DNA of 64,000 nt from Alphaproteobacteria bacterium (lineage in GTDB: Bacteria; Pseudomonadota; Alphaproteobacteria; RF32; CAG-239), in the NCBI GenBank assembly GCA_900769705.1, contig CAAGHP010000016.1:15619-79618 (forward strand). Direction: 5' to 3'. Of this stretch, positions 49,838 through 59,759 are shown piece by piece (within the stretch, counting starts at the first letter, position 1; every line of letters starts with the position of its first letter). The position numbers and the translations under genes were made by a program. The notes beneath the pieces are model-generated. The model had not been told where the DNA came from. It was given only the letters and a program-made list of their open reading frames with translations, and made no database searches.

Positions 49838-50494
49838 CTACAGGATAATCGTCAAGGCGCATCTTTTTGTTTTATCACAAGAGGAACACATTGATTTCAT
49901 TTTAGATAAAGTCATTGTGTTCAAACACGGACGACCGGTACTGCAAAAAGTGTCACCGTAGTAATACCCATTGCCGCCGGGCATTAAAATTCCTCTTATG
50001 GTATAATGAAGTGGCACCGCGATTTTATCCAAAACTTCAAAACATAAATTTCCGTTAAAGTTAGCTGCGATTTTTTCACCTTTGTCATTTTCCGTCAACC
50101 CGCCGAATATAAAGTCAATAATAATCCCCGATTCCTCTGGACTGGCATATCCGTACGCATTGCTGTACTCTCTGTAAAACGTACCAATAAAATTTCCATA
50201 ATTATCCTGTATATATTGAGATGAAATTTTTTGCCAAGTGTTGGGTATTAAATTTAAAGAAATCAACATATCAGACAAAAAAACTTGACCTTTTAGCTGC
50301 TCTTGCAAATTTTGTCTGTATTCCAACAGCCCGAAAATTAAATTATTATAATCGGTTATCAGTTTATTTATCTTGTACTTTTCCATAGCTTTTGAATATC
50401 CGGCGATACCACCTACACTAAGTACTGCGATAATCGCCAGAACGCCCAACATCTCAATCATACTGCGCCCGTTTTCTATAAATTTTTTGTACAT
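49838..50494 (-). CDS. Pilin-like protein, copy 4
   Basis: A 218-residue pilin-like protein. Leader MYKKFIENG precedes RSMIEMLGVLAIIAVLSVGG; cleavage is expected after Gly 9. The globular domain shows the family cysteines in NLCFE, DTFCST, RPCLNT, MCSSCD and RCALTIIL, and the YYYG segment before the second Cys. This copy has a short leader with no inserted repeat. ACGGAG precedes the ATG. It lies 30 bp after the RNA leader terminator. Confidence 0.85.
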   Translation of the reverse strand: MYKKFIENGRSMIEMLGVLAIIAVLSVGGIAGYSKAMEKYKINKLITDYNNLIFGLLEYRQNLQEQLKGQVFLSDMLISLNLIPNTWQKISSQYIQDNYGNFIGTFYREYSNAYGYASPEESGIIIDFIFGGLTENDKGEKIAANFNGNLCFEVLDKIAVPLHYTIRGILMPGGNGYYYGDTFCSTGRPCLNTMTLSKMKSMCSSCDKTKRCALTIIL

Positions 50495-50523
50495 ATTTCT
50501 AACTCCGTTTATTTTGTTACACT

Positions 50524-50722
50524 AAAAACAAAACCCGCTGTTTTAAGCGGGCGGATGTTAGCAAACCGTATCAGTATAAACGGCTCGGCTTATTCAGCGC
50601 TTAGCCTTATTTAGCCGACATCCGTCCAACGGAAATCGGCATAACAAATTTTAAGTCGTTTATGCAAAAACGACTATACTGATAAAGGGTTGCTACACCC
50701 TAAAAGCATTATCGTGCTTTCA
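50524..50722 (-). ncRNA. Pilin-leader structured RNA, copy 3
   Basis: Minus-strand copy with hairpin A AAAGCA/TGCTTT, hairpin B GGGTGTAGCAACCC, pseudoknot strand ATCAGTATA (50683-50675), hairpin C GTCGTT/AACGAC, outer helix CGGATGT/ACATCCG, and hairpin CCGT/ACGG with the loop TATACTGAT (50578-50570), a perfect 9-bp partner. Terminator CCCGCTT/AAGCGGG-type with TTTTGTTTTT. Confidence 0.82.
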
Positions 50723-50728
50723 GCAATC

Positions 50729-50757
50729 AGTTTAACTAAACAAACAAAAAATGTAAA
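50729..50757 (-). promoter_or_regulatory. Promoter of pilin-leader RNA copy 3
   Basis: On minus: TTTACA (50757-50752), 17 bp, TAAACT (50734-50729). Confidence 0.6.
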
Positions 50758-50862
50758 GCTTAAAATTGTAATGCTCTATAAAACATCCACGCCGTTATTT
50801 TTCTATTTTAAACGGTATTAACTTTTATCAGAAAAGGTAACAAAGCAATTTTATATCGCCGG

Positions 50863-51303
50863 TTACTCAAAATTTTCAACGCTGCGGTGATGTGTTTCAA
50901 AATCTTTTACCACAATCGTGGTTACATCGGCCTTTGAATATTTTTGAAAAATCAAACCGTGCCCAAGACATTGCCCAACGTTGATATTAAATTCCGTTCC
51001 GCAGTCATTAAGATAGTCTGCCTGTGAAATCGGGTCGCAGGACGGCCCTTTTAGCTTTGGCGAAATTGTTTCGCCTTCCAAACCACTGTCGCGGCAGCTC
51101 ATTGAATATACTTCAAATCCGGCTTGCTCTAAAATTTCTTTAAGGTGGGATGCATATTTCTGCATAAAAAAGCAATTAGCAATGCCAAGTTTGTGATATC
51201 CGCTAAGCTTTGCAAAATCAATCAGTTCTTTTAGGCGCGATTTATTACAGGCGAGGGCTGAAATATTCATTCTTTTAATATCGTCGTCCGTGTATTCTGT
51301 CAT
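50863..51303 (-). CDS. DUF1847 protein
   Basis: A 146-residue Cys-containing protein of the DUF1847 family (often called metal-binding). Matching segments are KLGIANCFFMQKYA, VYSMSCRDSGLE, PSCDPISQADYLN, FNINVGQCLGHGLIF and TTIVVKDFETHH. The conserved cysteines (in ANC, MSC, PSC, GQC) suggest metal or cluster binding; no reaction is known. AAGGAGA precedes the ATG. It lies 35 bp downstream of rpoD and may be co-transcribed with it. Confidence 0.88.
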   Translation of the reverse strand: MTEYTDDDIKRMNISALACNKSRLKELIDFAKLSGYHKLGIANCFFMQKYASHLKEILEQAGFEVYSMSCRDSGLEGETISPKLKGPSCDPISQADYLNDCGTEFNINVGQCLGHGLIFQKYSKADVTTIVVKDFETHHRSVENFE

Positions 51304-51337
51304 ATAAATCTCCTTGTGACTGATTGATTTAGAAGGT

Positions 51338-53422
51338 TTACTGGTCTAGGAATGAACGCAGGCGCTTAGAACGGCTAGGGTGTTTCAGCTTGCGCAAAGC
51401 TTTGGCCTCAATCTGGCGGATGCGTTCACGCGTAACGTTAAATTGCTTACCGACTTCTTCCAAGGTGTGATCGGTGTTCATGCCGATACCGAAACGCATA
51501 CGCAAAACACGCTCTTCTCTTGGTGTTAAAGAAGACAGGATTTTAGTGCAGGTTTCTTTCAGATTGGAATGAATAGCCACATCCAAAGGCTGTAAAGCGC
51601 TTTCATCGGCAATAAAATCGCCAAGCGAAGAATCTTCTTCATCGCCGACCGGAGCCTCCAGGCTAACCGGCTCTTTGGCAATTTTCATCACCTTGCGGAT
51701 TTTATCCAAAGGCATAGACAAACGTTTAGCCAATTCTTCAGGTACCGGCTCGCGTCCCATTTCCGAAAGCATCTGACGTGAAGTCCGCACAAGTTTGTTG
51801 ATTGTTTCTATCATGTGAACCGGAATACGAATTGTACGGGCTTGGTCGGCAATAGAGCGTGTGATAGCTTGTCTAATCCACCATGTTGCATAAGTAGAAA
51901 ACTTGTAGCCGCGGCGATATTCAAATTTATCTACGGCTTTCATCAAACCGATGTTGCCTTCTTGAATCAAATCTAAGAACTGCATACCGCGGTTTGTGTA
52001 TTTTTTAGCAATAGAAATAACCAAGCGCAGGTTGGCTTCAATCATTTCTTTTTTAGCACGTTCGGCCTCTCGTTCGCCTTTTTTGATGGTATCAACCATT
52101 TTGCGGTATTCGCTTATCGGCAGACCGCATTCCTGAGCCATTTGTGCCACATTACTGCGGATTTCAATTATTTCATCTTTATATTTTGAAATAAACGCTG
52201 CCCAATGCTTATCTTTTTTGAGCGAAATTTTTTCGAGCCAATTCGGATCCAATTCTGATTTTTGATAAGCGTCCAAAAAGTCTTCGCGTTTGATTTTGCA
52301 GGCGAGGGCATAGCGCAAAAGCTTGCCTTCCTGTCCCATCAGACGTTTGTTCATTTCATTAAGCTGTTCCACCAGCTGTTCAACTTTATTGCTGTTCAGG
52401 TGAATTGAACTCATTAGTTCTACCAGCTCTTTTTTGAGTTTAAGATATTTTTTCTCGGTTGCCGGAATAATTTTGCGTCCGGCCAAAATTGTTGCCATAC
52501 GCTGGCTTTGTACTTTTTTTAAATCATCATAATAGCTGGCTATTTTGTTCAAAGTTTCCAAAACAGGCTCCAACAGCATGCTTTCCATGGCAGAAACAGA
52601 GGTGGAAACGTGTCCGACACCTTCGCCGTCTTCTTCCTCGCTGCTTTCGCTGTTTTCATCTTCATCATCAAGACTTTCCATACCGTCGTCGGCATCTTCC
52701 ATGTCATCGGTAACATCGCTGTCAAGCTCAATGTCAGTATCTAAATCATCATCAATTTCATCCAGATTTTTTTCATTGAGTTCTTTGGTAACTTTTTCCA
52801 AGTCGTCAACTCCGGTGTTTTCCGGCTCATCGTCATAGACCATGGCTTCGGTGTCATCACCGTACATAACTTCCAAATCAACAATATCGCGCAGCTGCAT
52901 TGTTCCGGCAACCAGCTCGTCGCGCCAATCAGAAATGGCCTTAATAGTCATCGGACTTTCGCAAAGTCCGCCTATCATTACGGTTTTGCCGGCTTCAATA
53001 CGTTTGGAAATAGCAATTTCGCCTTCGCGGGAAAGCAGCTCGACCAGCCCCATTTCTTTCAAATACATGCGAACCGGATCATCAGAATGACCGACATCTT
53101 TGGTGTCAATATTTCCGACATCGGTATCGTTGTCATCTTCATTTTCATAATCATATTCGTTAGAGTCTTCCTCTTCACTTTCATCAACATCCGAATCGGA
53201 TATAATGTTGATGCCCATATCAGAAATAGAAGACATAATATCTTCGAGTTTGTCTGAAGACTGTTTATCCGGCGGAAGGACTTTATTAAGCTCTTCCATT
53301 GTGATATACCCAAGATTTTTACCTTTGGCGAGAAGGTGTCTGAAGGCTGTACTCATAGCTTCGGTATTAACGGAGTCTGCGCCATCGTTTTCGTACAAGT
53401 CTTGATTTTCTTTATCTGACAT
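51338..53422 (-). CDS. rpoD: Primary sigma factor RpoD
   Basis: A 694-residue sigma70. Region 1.1 (about 20-70) is followed by DPVRMYLKEMG (region 1.2), a long acidic non-conserved region (about 200-270), then the core: region 2 ending FSTYATWWIRQAITRSI, region 3 with ARTIRIPVHMIE and region 4 with the helix-turn-helix TLEEVGKQFNVTRERIRQIE. It is expected to read the TTGACA/TATAAT-type promoters seen here. AAGGAACG precedes the ATG. It is the housekeeping copy by completeness. Confidence 0.95.
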   Translation of the reverse strand: MSDKENQDLYENDGADSVNTEAMSTAFRHLLAKGKNLGYITMEELNKVLPPDKQSSDKLEDIMSSISDMGINIISDSDVDESEEEDSNEYDYENEDDNDTDVGNIDTKDVGHSDDPVRMYLKEMGLVELLSREGEIAISKRIEAGKTVMIGGLCESPMTIKAISDWRDELVAGTMQLRDIVDLEVMYGDDTEAMVYDDEPENTGVDDLEKVTKELNEKNLDEIDDDLDTDIELDSDVTDDMEDADDGMESLDDEDENSESSEEEDGEGVGHVSTSVSAMESMLLEPVLETLNKIASYYDDLKKVQSQRMATILAGRKIIPATEKKYLKLKKELVELMSSIHLNSNKVEQLVEQLNEMNKRLMGQEGKLLRYALACKIKREDFLDAYQKSELDPNWLEKISLKKDKHWAAFISKYKDEIIEIRSNVAQMAQECGLPISEYRKMVDTIKKGEREAERAKKEMIEANLRLVISIAKKYTNRGMQFLDLIQEGNIGLMKAVDKFEYRRGYKFSTYATWWIRQAITRSIADQARTIRIPVHMIETINKLVRTSRQMLSEMGREPVPEELAKRLSMPLDKIRKVMKIAKEPVSLEAPVGDEEDSSLGDFIADESALQPLDVAIHSNLKETCTKILSSLTPREERVLRMRFGIGMNTDHTLEEVGKQFNVTRERIRQIEAKALRKLKHPSRSKRLRSFLDQ

Positions 53423-53628
53423 AACGTTCCTTAAAAAAATCGATTTTTATCCTTAACGGACAACATAAATTGCTAGCGACTAATTTTTAGTTAATTTTAT
53501 TTAATTTGTCAATATGTGCTTTTCAATATTCGTCAATTTTTTAATAAATTTAATTTAGCTTGCATTTATAAAATGATGTTTTATGCTTTGAGCAATAATC
53601 AAACAGAGAAATTTTAAAGATAATTACA

Positions 53629-54792
53629 ATGAAGCAAGATAAGCAACCATATTTTAAAAGTATAGTTATAGGTGCCGGAGCCTCCGGTTTGATGTGTGCG
53701 GCGCACATCGCAGATGATGGCAGTGTACTGATATTGGAAAAGCAGTCACAAATTGCCGCTAAGGTTAAAATTTCCGGCGGCGGCAGATGTAATTTTACGA
53801 ATCTCGGCGTGGCTTCGGCTAATTATCTTTGTGCTAACAAACATTTTGTAAAATCGGCGTTGGCGCGTTTTACGCCTCAGAATATTGTAAAAATTATGCA
53901 GCAAAATCATTTAAAGTTTGAAGAACGGCAAAATGGGCAGCTGTTTGCATTTAGCGCCGCCGATGTTGCCGGAATGCTGTGGAAAAGGTGTGCGGAAAAA
54001 AAGGTAAAACTTCAAACAAATTGCGAGATAAACAAAGTTAGCAGAGTAAATGATATTTTTAGAATTGAAACAAATTGCGGCGTTTTTATCTGTGAAAATT
54101 TGATTGTGGCCAGCGGCGGCGTTTCGTATCCTAAAATCGGGGCTACGGATTTGGGATATAAAATAGCCGGCCAATTCGGACATAAAATTATAAATCCGCA
54201 TCCGGCGCTGGTTGGATTGGTTGCACCGGCCGTCATACGTTCTTTCTTTTCGGAATTGGCGGGTATTTCCGTGTCGGTAATTATAACGGTGGATAAGAAA
54301 AAAATCTGCGGCGATTTGTTATTTACGCATTTGGGAATCTCCGGGCCGGCTGTGCTGAATGCTTCTCTTTATTGGCAAAACGGACAAAAGCTCTATATCG
54401 ATTTTTTGAACGGTCATAGCTTTGAAAAATTAGCGGAACAGCAATCTAAAAAGAGCGTAAGTCAAATTTTGAGTACGGTTCTGCCTGCAAAATTTGCAAA
54501 AAGGCTGGTTGTCGGATTGGACTGTAATATTGAAAATTTAAGCAACAAAAACAAACAGATATTGAATGATAGACTGAACAATTATGCCTTTACTCCGCAA
54601 AAAACAATGGGGCTTGACCGTGCCGAAGTTACGGCTGGCGGCGTTGATGTTAGCCAAATTTCTTCTCAAACCATGGAAAGCAAGCTGTGTCCACATTTAT
54701 TTTTTATCGGCGAAGTTTTGGACGTGACCGGCGAACTTGGTGGTTTTAATCTGCATTGGGCGTGGGCGTCGGCAAATGCTGTAAAAATATAA
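53629..54792 (+). CDS. BaiN/HI0933-like FAD-dependent oxidoreductase
   Basis: A 387-residue flavoprotein. An N-terminal dinucleotide-binding fold (VIGAGASGLMCAAHI) is followed by KVKISGGGRCNFTN, then VASGGVSYPKIGATDLGY, DLLFTHLGISGPAVLN, TMGLDRAEVTAGGVD and a C-terminal GEVLDVTGELGGFNLHWAWASA. These are the standard family blocks. Its substrate is unknown. It is monocistronic and ends at a hairpin shared with the tRNA-Ala gene region. Confidence 0.92.
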   Translation: MKQDKQPYFKSIVIGAGASGLMCAAHIADDGSVLILEKQSQIAAKVKISGGGRCNFTNLGVASANYLCANKHFVKSALARFTPQNIVKIMQQNHLKFEERQNGQLFAFSAADVAGMLWKRCAEKKVKLQTNCEINKVSRVNDIFRIETNCGVFICENLIVASGGVSYPKIGATDLGYKIAGQFGHKIINPHPALVGLVAPAVIRSFFSELAGISVSVIITVDKKKICGDLLFTHLGISGPAVLNASLYWQNGQKLYIDFLNGHSFEKLAEQQSKKSVSQILSTVLPAKFAKRLVVGLDCNIENLSNKNKQILNDRLNNYAFTPQKTMGLDRAEVTAGGVDVSQISSQTMESKLCPHLFFIGEVLDVTGELGGFNLHWAWASANAVKI

Positions 54793-54818
54793 GCCTTGAA
54801 AAAATTCAAGGCTTTTTG
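54791..54818. terminator. Terminator between the flavoprotein gene and tRNA-Ala
   Basis: Stem AAGCCTTGAA/TTCAAGGCTT and TTTTT. Confidence 0.85.
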
Positions 54819-54820
54819 AT

Positions 54821-54896
<76 letters not shown>

Positions 54897-55020
54897 GACA
54901 AAACAGAGAATGTCAACAAAACGTTACTTTAATAACATAAAGTTTTTTTATTGTCAAATTTATTTTTGAAAAATTTTGCAAAAGAGATAAAAGATAAGAA
55001 CGCTGCAGCTATTTAAGGTA

Positions 55021-55683
55021 TTAGATGGTTTCAATCAGGTTTTTCATATCGGACAGTCTATCTTCGGGATATTCAATATTTTTGTCATCATCTTTTAAGT
55101 GATTTACATAATTATAAAGTGTTTTGCGGTTACAATTTAAAAGTCCGGCAATTTGGGCGATTGGTATATTTTCATCCATCATCTGTATAATTTTGTCAAC
55201 ATGCTCATCCAGCCTTTTTTTGTTGTTTTTGTGTCCTGAGGGGCGTCCCAGCGGCCGACCTTCGTTGCGGACACGGTTTAAAGCTTCTTTGGTGCGCTGA
55301 GAAATTAAATTGCGTTCAATCTCTGCCGAGAGGCCGAAGGCAAAAGCTAAAACTTTGCTTTGAATATCGGCGCCGAGCCGGTAATTGTCTTTGATTGTCC
55401 AGACCTGAGCTTCTTTATTCAGGCAATAGTGTAAAATACTCATTACTTGCAGCAAATTTCGGCCCAAGCGCGACAATTCTGTGGCAATCAAAATATCATT
55501 CTGTTTCAGGTTTTCGAGCAAAAAGCCGAGCTTGCGTTTTTCTAAAGATTCAGTGGCGCTGATTGTTTCCATAATCCAGCGATTAACTTTCATTTTTTCT
55601 CTTTTGCAAAACTGTTCAATCTCAAATTTTTGGTTTTTAGTTGTTTGTTTGTCCGTGCTGACACGGATATAACCGTATATCAT
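55021..55683 (-). CDS. Serine recombinase (resolvase/invertase family)
   Basis: A 220-residue site-specific recombinase. The catalytic domain (about 1-138) has YIRVSTDKQ with the nucleophile Ser 9, LSRLGRNL and SAEIERNLISQRTKEAL. A C-terminal segment (GRPLGRPSGHKN then a helix-turn-helix, IAQIAGLLNCNRKTLYNYV) binds DNA as in Hin and gamma-delta resolvase. AAGGAGAAAA precedes the ATG. It lies beside a series of hairpins (55827-55935) and at the edge of an island of phage-defence genes. Confidence 0.93.
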   Translation of the reverse strand: MIYGYIRVSTDKQTTKNQKFEIEQFCKREKMKVNRWIMETISATESLEKRKLGFLLENLKQNDILIATELSRLGRNLLQVMSILHYCLNKEAQVWTIKDNYRLGADIQSKVLAFAFGLSAEIERNLISQRTKEALNRVRNEGRPLGRPSGHKNNKKRLDEHVDKIIQMMDENIPIAQIAGLLNCNRKTLYNYVNHLKDDDKNIEYPEDRLSDMKNLIETI

Positions 55684-55826
55684 TTTTTCTCCTTTAATTG
55701 TGATATAAAGCTATATTTTGAATGAATAATCAAAAACTTGCTACTAAATAAATTTTTGAAAAGCCGTTTATTTCATGTTAAAGTTTTAATCTGAATAATA
55801 ATTTAATACATTCGTTACAGAAATAC

Positions 55827-55935
55827 CCCGATTTATCGGGAGTTGAATGCAAAGGTGTCGTTAGACACCGTTCCACGCCAACGAGCGTGGTCAAACCGTA
55901 GGTTTGTATCAATAATAGAACCACCAGTTTACCGG
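55827..55935. repeat. Ladder of five consecutive short hairpins
   Basis: In 109 bp: CCCGA/TCGGG (55827-55840), GGTGTC-GTTA-GACACC (55854-55869), CCACGC/GCGTGG (55873-55890), CAAACC-GTA-GGTTTG (55892-55906) and the imperfect CCAGTTTACCGG (55924-55935). It is non-coding, more GC-rich than its surroundings and lies 144 bp upstream of the recombinase start. It could be a recombination site or a structured RNA. Confidence 0.6.
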
Positions 55936-55990
55936 GGGATATCTATTAACAAAAACCTTATTTTCGTGGATTTTGTTAATTTAAATTTAC

Positions 55991-56022
55991 AAAAACGCAA
56001 AAAATGAAAAACGCAAAAAATG
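55991..56022. repeat. Two tandem 16-bp repeats
   Basis: AAAAACGCAAAAAATG occurs twice in direct succession, followed by AAAAATTG. The surrounding 55936-56345 stretch holds no gene I can support. Confidence 0.7.
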
Positions 56023-56345
56023 AAAAATTGTAAATTCTAATTTACAAAAATTTATGAGGTGGTCTTAAAATGATAGTGGTATGATTTTGCAATGTTTTAT
56101 ATGTCGATTGTCATCGTTTCCCTGTGTTTTGAGCACGAAAATAGAGTTTTTATGATAAATGATGTACAAAACAGTACCACTGCGTTGTATGACGAAAAAA
56201 TGCAAGGGAATTGATATTGGTATATTTTAGCATACGGTGGTTTTAAAAATAATAGTTTCATTTTTGCAACTATTATCTTGATTCTGTTAAATATTTGTTT
56301 AAGACTTCCTTTCGATTTAATCGGTTTTGAGGGCGAAATCATAAT

Positions 56346-59300
56346 TTATATGAACTGGTCGTAAATTTTCAAGGCTAACTTATTTATACATTTTTCAATG
56401 AATGTTATATCCTTACCTTGCTTCACTTTCTTGTGTGCTTGTTTTGATAAATTTGCTAATCTTCTGTGGAACTTATTTTTCTTATCATATTTATCCAATT
56501 TAATCGGCAAATCTGTTTTATAAGAACGTGTATCTGAAGATCCTTTTATATAAGATGTAACAATTTCAGAATTCAGTATAGCACATATATAATGAGCTTC
56601 ATCTTCCTCAATAAAATTATTATTTAAATCTTGAGAAATAGAACAAGCATGATCCAATAAAATAGGAGTTGTTTTACCAATAATTGTATTAATCGTAGAG
56701 ACAACACAGGCCAGCCATTTAGTATTATTTCTAAATACAACTCTATATGGAGCAAAGGAATAGTCACCTACACGTGTTAAACTATAAAATTCTCCCTTAT
56801 TCCCTTGCACCTTAGTGTTATAAGATGTCTTATTAAAATGCGATTTGTTAGCTTCATAATAAGATAGTAAAAGAGGACTTTCTTTTTGCAAAACATTTTT
56901 AACTATAGGTATTTTTCGGTTTTCTTTTTTATAAGGAAAAGGTGCAAAAAATTGTAAATCTTTTAAACCAAATTTAATGATATCAGGGCCTTCAATAACA
57001 GGATGAATATATTTTCTTTCTAATAGAGTAGTAATTTTGGCTATTTTCTTCTCACTTTTAGAATTTTGATAATTTTCTACAAGGATATTATTTCCACGTA
57101 TATCTTTTATCTCAAACAATAGTAATTCTTTCGGATATAATCCCAAACCAACTCTTCCTTTATAATGACATTCTCCTGGTATATTTTTTAAGATTTCAAT
57201 TTCTTTCTTTTCTTCAGTGAAAGTGAAATTATTAAATATCTTAGTATTTTGAAAACAATATAAATTTTCTTCATTTAAACGAGATAATGCTTCCGAATAG
57301 CTTAAATTATATGTGTCTTTATTAATAGTCATTTTATTTTTTAATTTCATCTTTACTGCAATCGTTTCGGATAAATACTCATTAGTCTTTTTTAAATAAT
57401 AGCTCATAAATTTCTCGGAAACAGGGTCAAAAGGCTTTCCAGCCAAACTCCAATCAAATAATTTATCAAACTTTAAAGGCACACCATCTGTTTGGCATAG
57501 ATTTCTGAAACCGGTATAAGACTGTTGGAATAGCATAGATTTTGGCATTAAAAATGCAAGTGTTCCTTTTTCTTTAAGCCAATTATTTGCAACAACGTTT
57601 GTTATTAACGCACAAATATTTAAATTGATACCACCTGTGAAATTATCACCTGAAAACAAATGTTTATCAATACATATCTTCTTTAAAGTTTCTTTATATT
57701 TCTCAGGGAGATATTTCCAATCAACCCAAGGTGGATTACCCACAATAAAATCAAATCTATCAAATGTAGCAATTTTTAAGAAACCAATAATAATTCTTAC
57801 CCAAATTCTATCCCAATTTTGTTTTTCAAGCCAAATGAGTGCATCTGAAAACTGAGATAAATGTTCTAAAACTAAATTTTTTCTCTCTTTTGAAGGTAGT
57901 AAGTCTGTTAATATATTTACTAGAGCACCTTTATCTTGATTGATTACAGCATTTTCTATGCCCACAATCTTATTAATTATATTTTTGTCTTTTTTTATTA
58001 AACTGACAGGTAAGATAAAATTTAAATCACCTTTATTTGTGTATATTGTATATTTTACCAATTCTATATTTTCTTCTATTATTATTTGTGGAATAAAGGC
58101 ACTATCTCCTAAGTAGACAGGAATTTCTATTTTTTGTGTAAAGTCAGTATTAATGAAAGGTGCAATGGCAATAAAATAATTTACACGACATGTTAGAATT
58201 GCTAAGGGATTTACGTCAACAGCTTTTACACGTCTTAAAATATCATCAAGAGTAACGTTATTTTCATTTTGTAATATATTATCTATCATTTGCAATACAA
58301 ATGTTCCTGATCCTGCACATGGATCTAAACCTGACCATCCATTAGGTTTATCTGCGTGTTCAATAACATGTCTAGCCAACCAAGATGGAGTATAGTATTC
58401 TCCCAGAGAATGCCTTACTTCAGAAGGTATTATTGACTGGTATAAATCGATAAATAAATCATGGACATTGTTCGTAGCAAAAAGATATTCATTTGAACTA
58501 TATTCAGTAAGTTTATAAATGACATCTAATACAGCTTTAAATATATCGTTATTCCAAGCATCTTCATAAACATACCAAGAAAAAAAGTCACCTTCTAATA
58601 AATTATTCAGACCAATTTGCTTAAATATTTCTCCATTTTCTATGTAATTCAATCTAACTCTTAAACCCTCAGATTCTAAGGATAGTAAATCTTGAATCTT
58701 TAATGAAGATGTGCCGAAGAATATTTCTGCTACTTTATAATAAGCAATTAATTTTATTATAATAGTGTATGCAGTATGTAATGCAAATAAACCTCTTTGT
58801 GGATCAATAACACTCCCACAAGAAAAACATCCTTGTATGGCTTTATTCCTTGCTTTGATTGGTTTCATATTGTTTGTATCGTTACTATTTGCTAACTTAA
58901 ATAAGTGTTCCCATTCTGTATACAACATAAAAGTTCTTTCAGAAGGCTTTTCCAAACATTTATATAAAGCATTGAGTAAATTTTGTGTAACATTAGATGT
59001 GGATTCAATAGCAAAATCCTGTAATAAATTTTGAGAAGATAATTCTCTCTTATCGATTGAAATGATAAGGCATATAATTTTCTTTAGTACATTTTTATCA
59101 ATATCAAATATAGGACTTTCTATAAATTTATCATTTTCTTTATTAACAAATATACATTTACGACCATCTATTAAAATTCCGACATATTTAGATTCTTCTT
59201 GTTTTTCTTTTTCAGCAGCTAAAGTAATGTATTTTTTTGTTTGTATAAGATAATTATCAAGATTATCAAGAATATCTTTTTTATATTCAAAAATAATATT

Positions 59301-59576
59301 GTTGAATTTACTGTCAATTCGTCTGTTGAAATATTTTCCCGATAAACTTTTTTCTTTTAGTGACAGCTCACGTATTGGAGAATATTGTATTCCATAGTAT
59401 GATAACGCTGTTTTAAGGCAATCCTCAATTTTACAAGCAATTGTTTCTTCAGAATTAGCTTGAGCTGTTTCATTTCTTAAATTTGTAGAAATACACTCTA
59501 GTAATTTGGAATAATCCTTCGAATTTAAAAGGGCTTTATTTATTTTTGTTTTGATATCTTGATAAATGTTTGGCAT
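56346..59576 (-). CDS. Type IIG-like restriction-modification enzyme (Eco57I-type methylase)
   Basis: A 1076-residue protein. The N-terminal part has a PD-(D/E)xK-type nuclease pattern: Asp 88, then FE97YK99 in NNIIFEYKK. The adenine-methylase core has LGEYYTPSWLARHVIEH, motif I LDPCAGSGTFV (about 417-427) and motif IV GNPPW (613-617). The C-terminal third probably contains the target-recognition domain. Fusion of nuclease and N6-adenine methylase in one chain is the type IIG layout. It is very AT-rich and divergent from the OLD nuclease. A methylase-only role is the alternative if the nuclease site is inactive. Confidence 0.82.
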   Translation of the reverse strand: MPNIYQDIKTKINKALLNSKDYSKLLECISTNLRNETAQANSEETIACKIEDCLKTALSYYGIQYSPIRELSLKEKSLSGKYFNRRIDSKFNNIIFEYKKDILDNLDNYLIQTKKYITLAAEKEKQEESKYVGILIDGRKCIFVNKENDKFIESPIFDIDKNVLKKIICLIISIDKRELSSQNLLQDFAIESTSNVTQNLLNALYKCLEKPSERTFMLYTEWEHLFKLANSNDTNNMKPIKARNKAIQGCFSCGSVIDPQRGLFALHTAYTIIIKLIAYYKVAEIFFGTSSLKIQDLLSLESEGLRVRLNYIENGEIFKQIGLNNLLEGDFFSWYVYEDAWNNDIFKAVLDVIYKLTEYSSNEYLFATNNVHDLFIDLYQSIIPSEVRHSLGEYYTPSWLARHVIEHADKPNGWSGLDPCAGSGTFVLQMIDNILQNENNVTLDDILRRVKAVDVNPLAILTCRVNYFIAIAPFINTDFTQKIEIPVYLGDSAFIPQIIIEENIELVKYTIYTNKGDLNFILPVSLIKKDKNIINKIVGIENAVINQDKGALVNILTDLLPSKERKNLVLEHLSQFSDALIWLEKQNWDRIWVRIIIGFLKIATFDRFDFIVGNPPWVDWKYLPEKYKETLKKICIDKHLFSGDNFTGGINLNICALITNVVANNWLKEKGTLAFLMPKSMLFQQSYTGFRNLCQTDGVPLKFDKLFDWSLAGKPFDPVSEKFMSYYLKKTNEYLSETIAVKMKLKNKMTINKDTYNLSYSEALSRLNEENLYCFQNTKIFNNFTFTEEKKEIEILKNIPGECHYKGRVGLGLYPKELLLFEIKDIRGNNILVENYQNSKSEKKIAKITTLLERKYIHPVIEGPDIIKFGLKDLQFFAPFPYKKENRKIPIVKNVLQKESPLLLSYYEANKSHFNKTSYNTKVQGNKGEFYSLTRVGDYSFAPYRVVFRNNTKWLACVVSTINTIIGKTTPILLDHACSISQDLNNNFIEEDEAHYICAILNSEIVTSYIKGSSDTRSYKTDLPIKLDKYDKKNKFHRRLANLSKQAHKKVKQGKDITFIEKCINKLALKIYDQFI

Positions 59577-59759
59577 AAATACAATCCATATAATAAAACT
59601 AACTACTAAAATGATATTATAAAATAGTTAAAATATGACAAATTTTTTTGTTTTTTTAAATCTTCGAAGAATCTCTGCATAATTATTATATTTTTGTTAG
59701 TTCTTAGATTTTATTGTAATACTGTATAGATAACAAAAAACAGCTACATAGGTGACTAT

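Noticed and set aside
49615..49862. Small open frames on both strands after the 49046 gene
   Set aside because: They include a terminator, have no start signals and no recognisable sequence; a degraded gene is possible but unsupported.
55827..55935. Hairpin ladder as a CRISPR array
   Set aside because: The hairpins differ in sequence and spacing and no cas genes are present.
56097..56342. 81-codon minus-strand open frame before the type IIG-like gene's 3' end
   Set aside because: Very AT-rich with no ribosome-binding site or protein-like composition.
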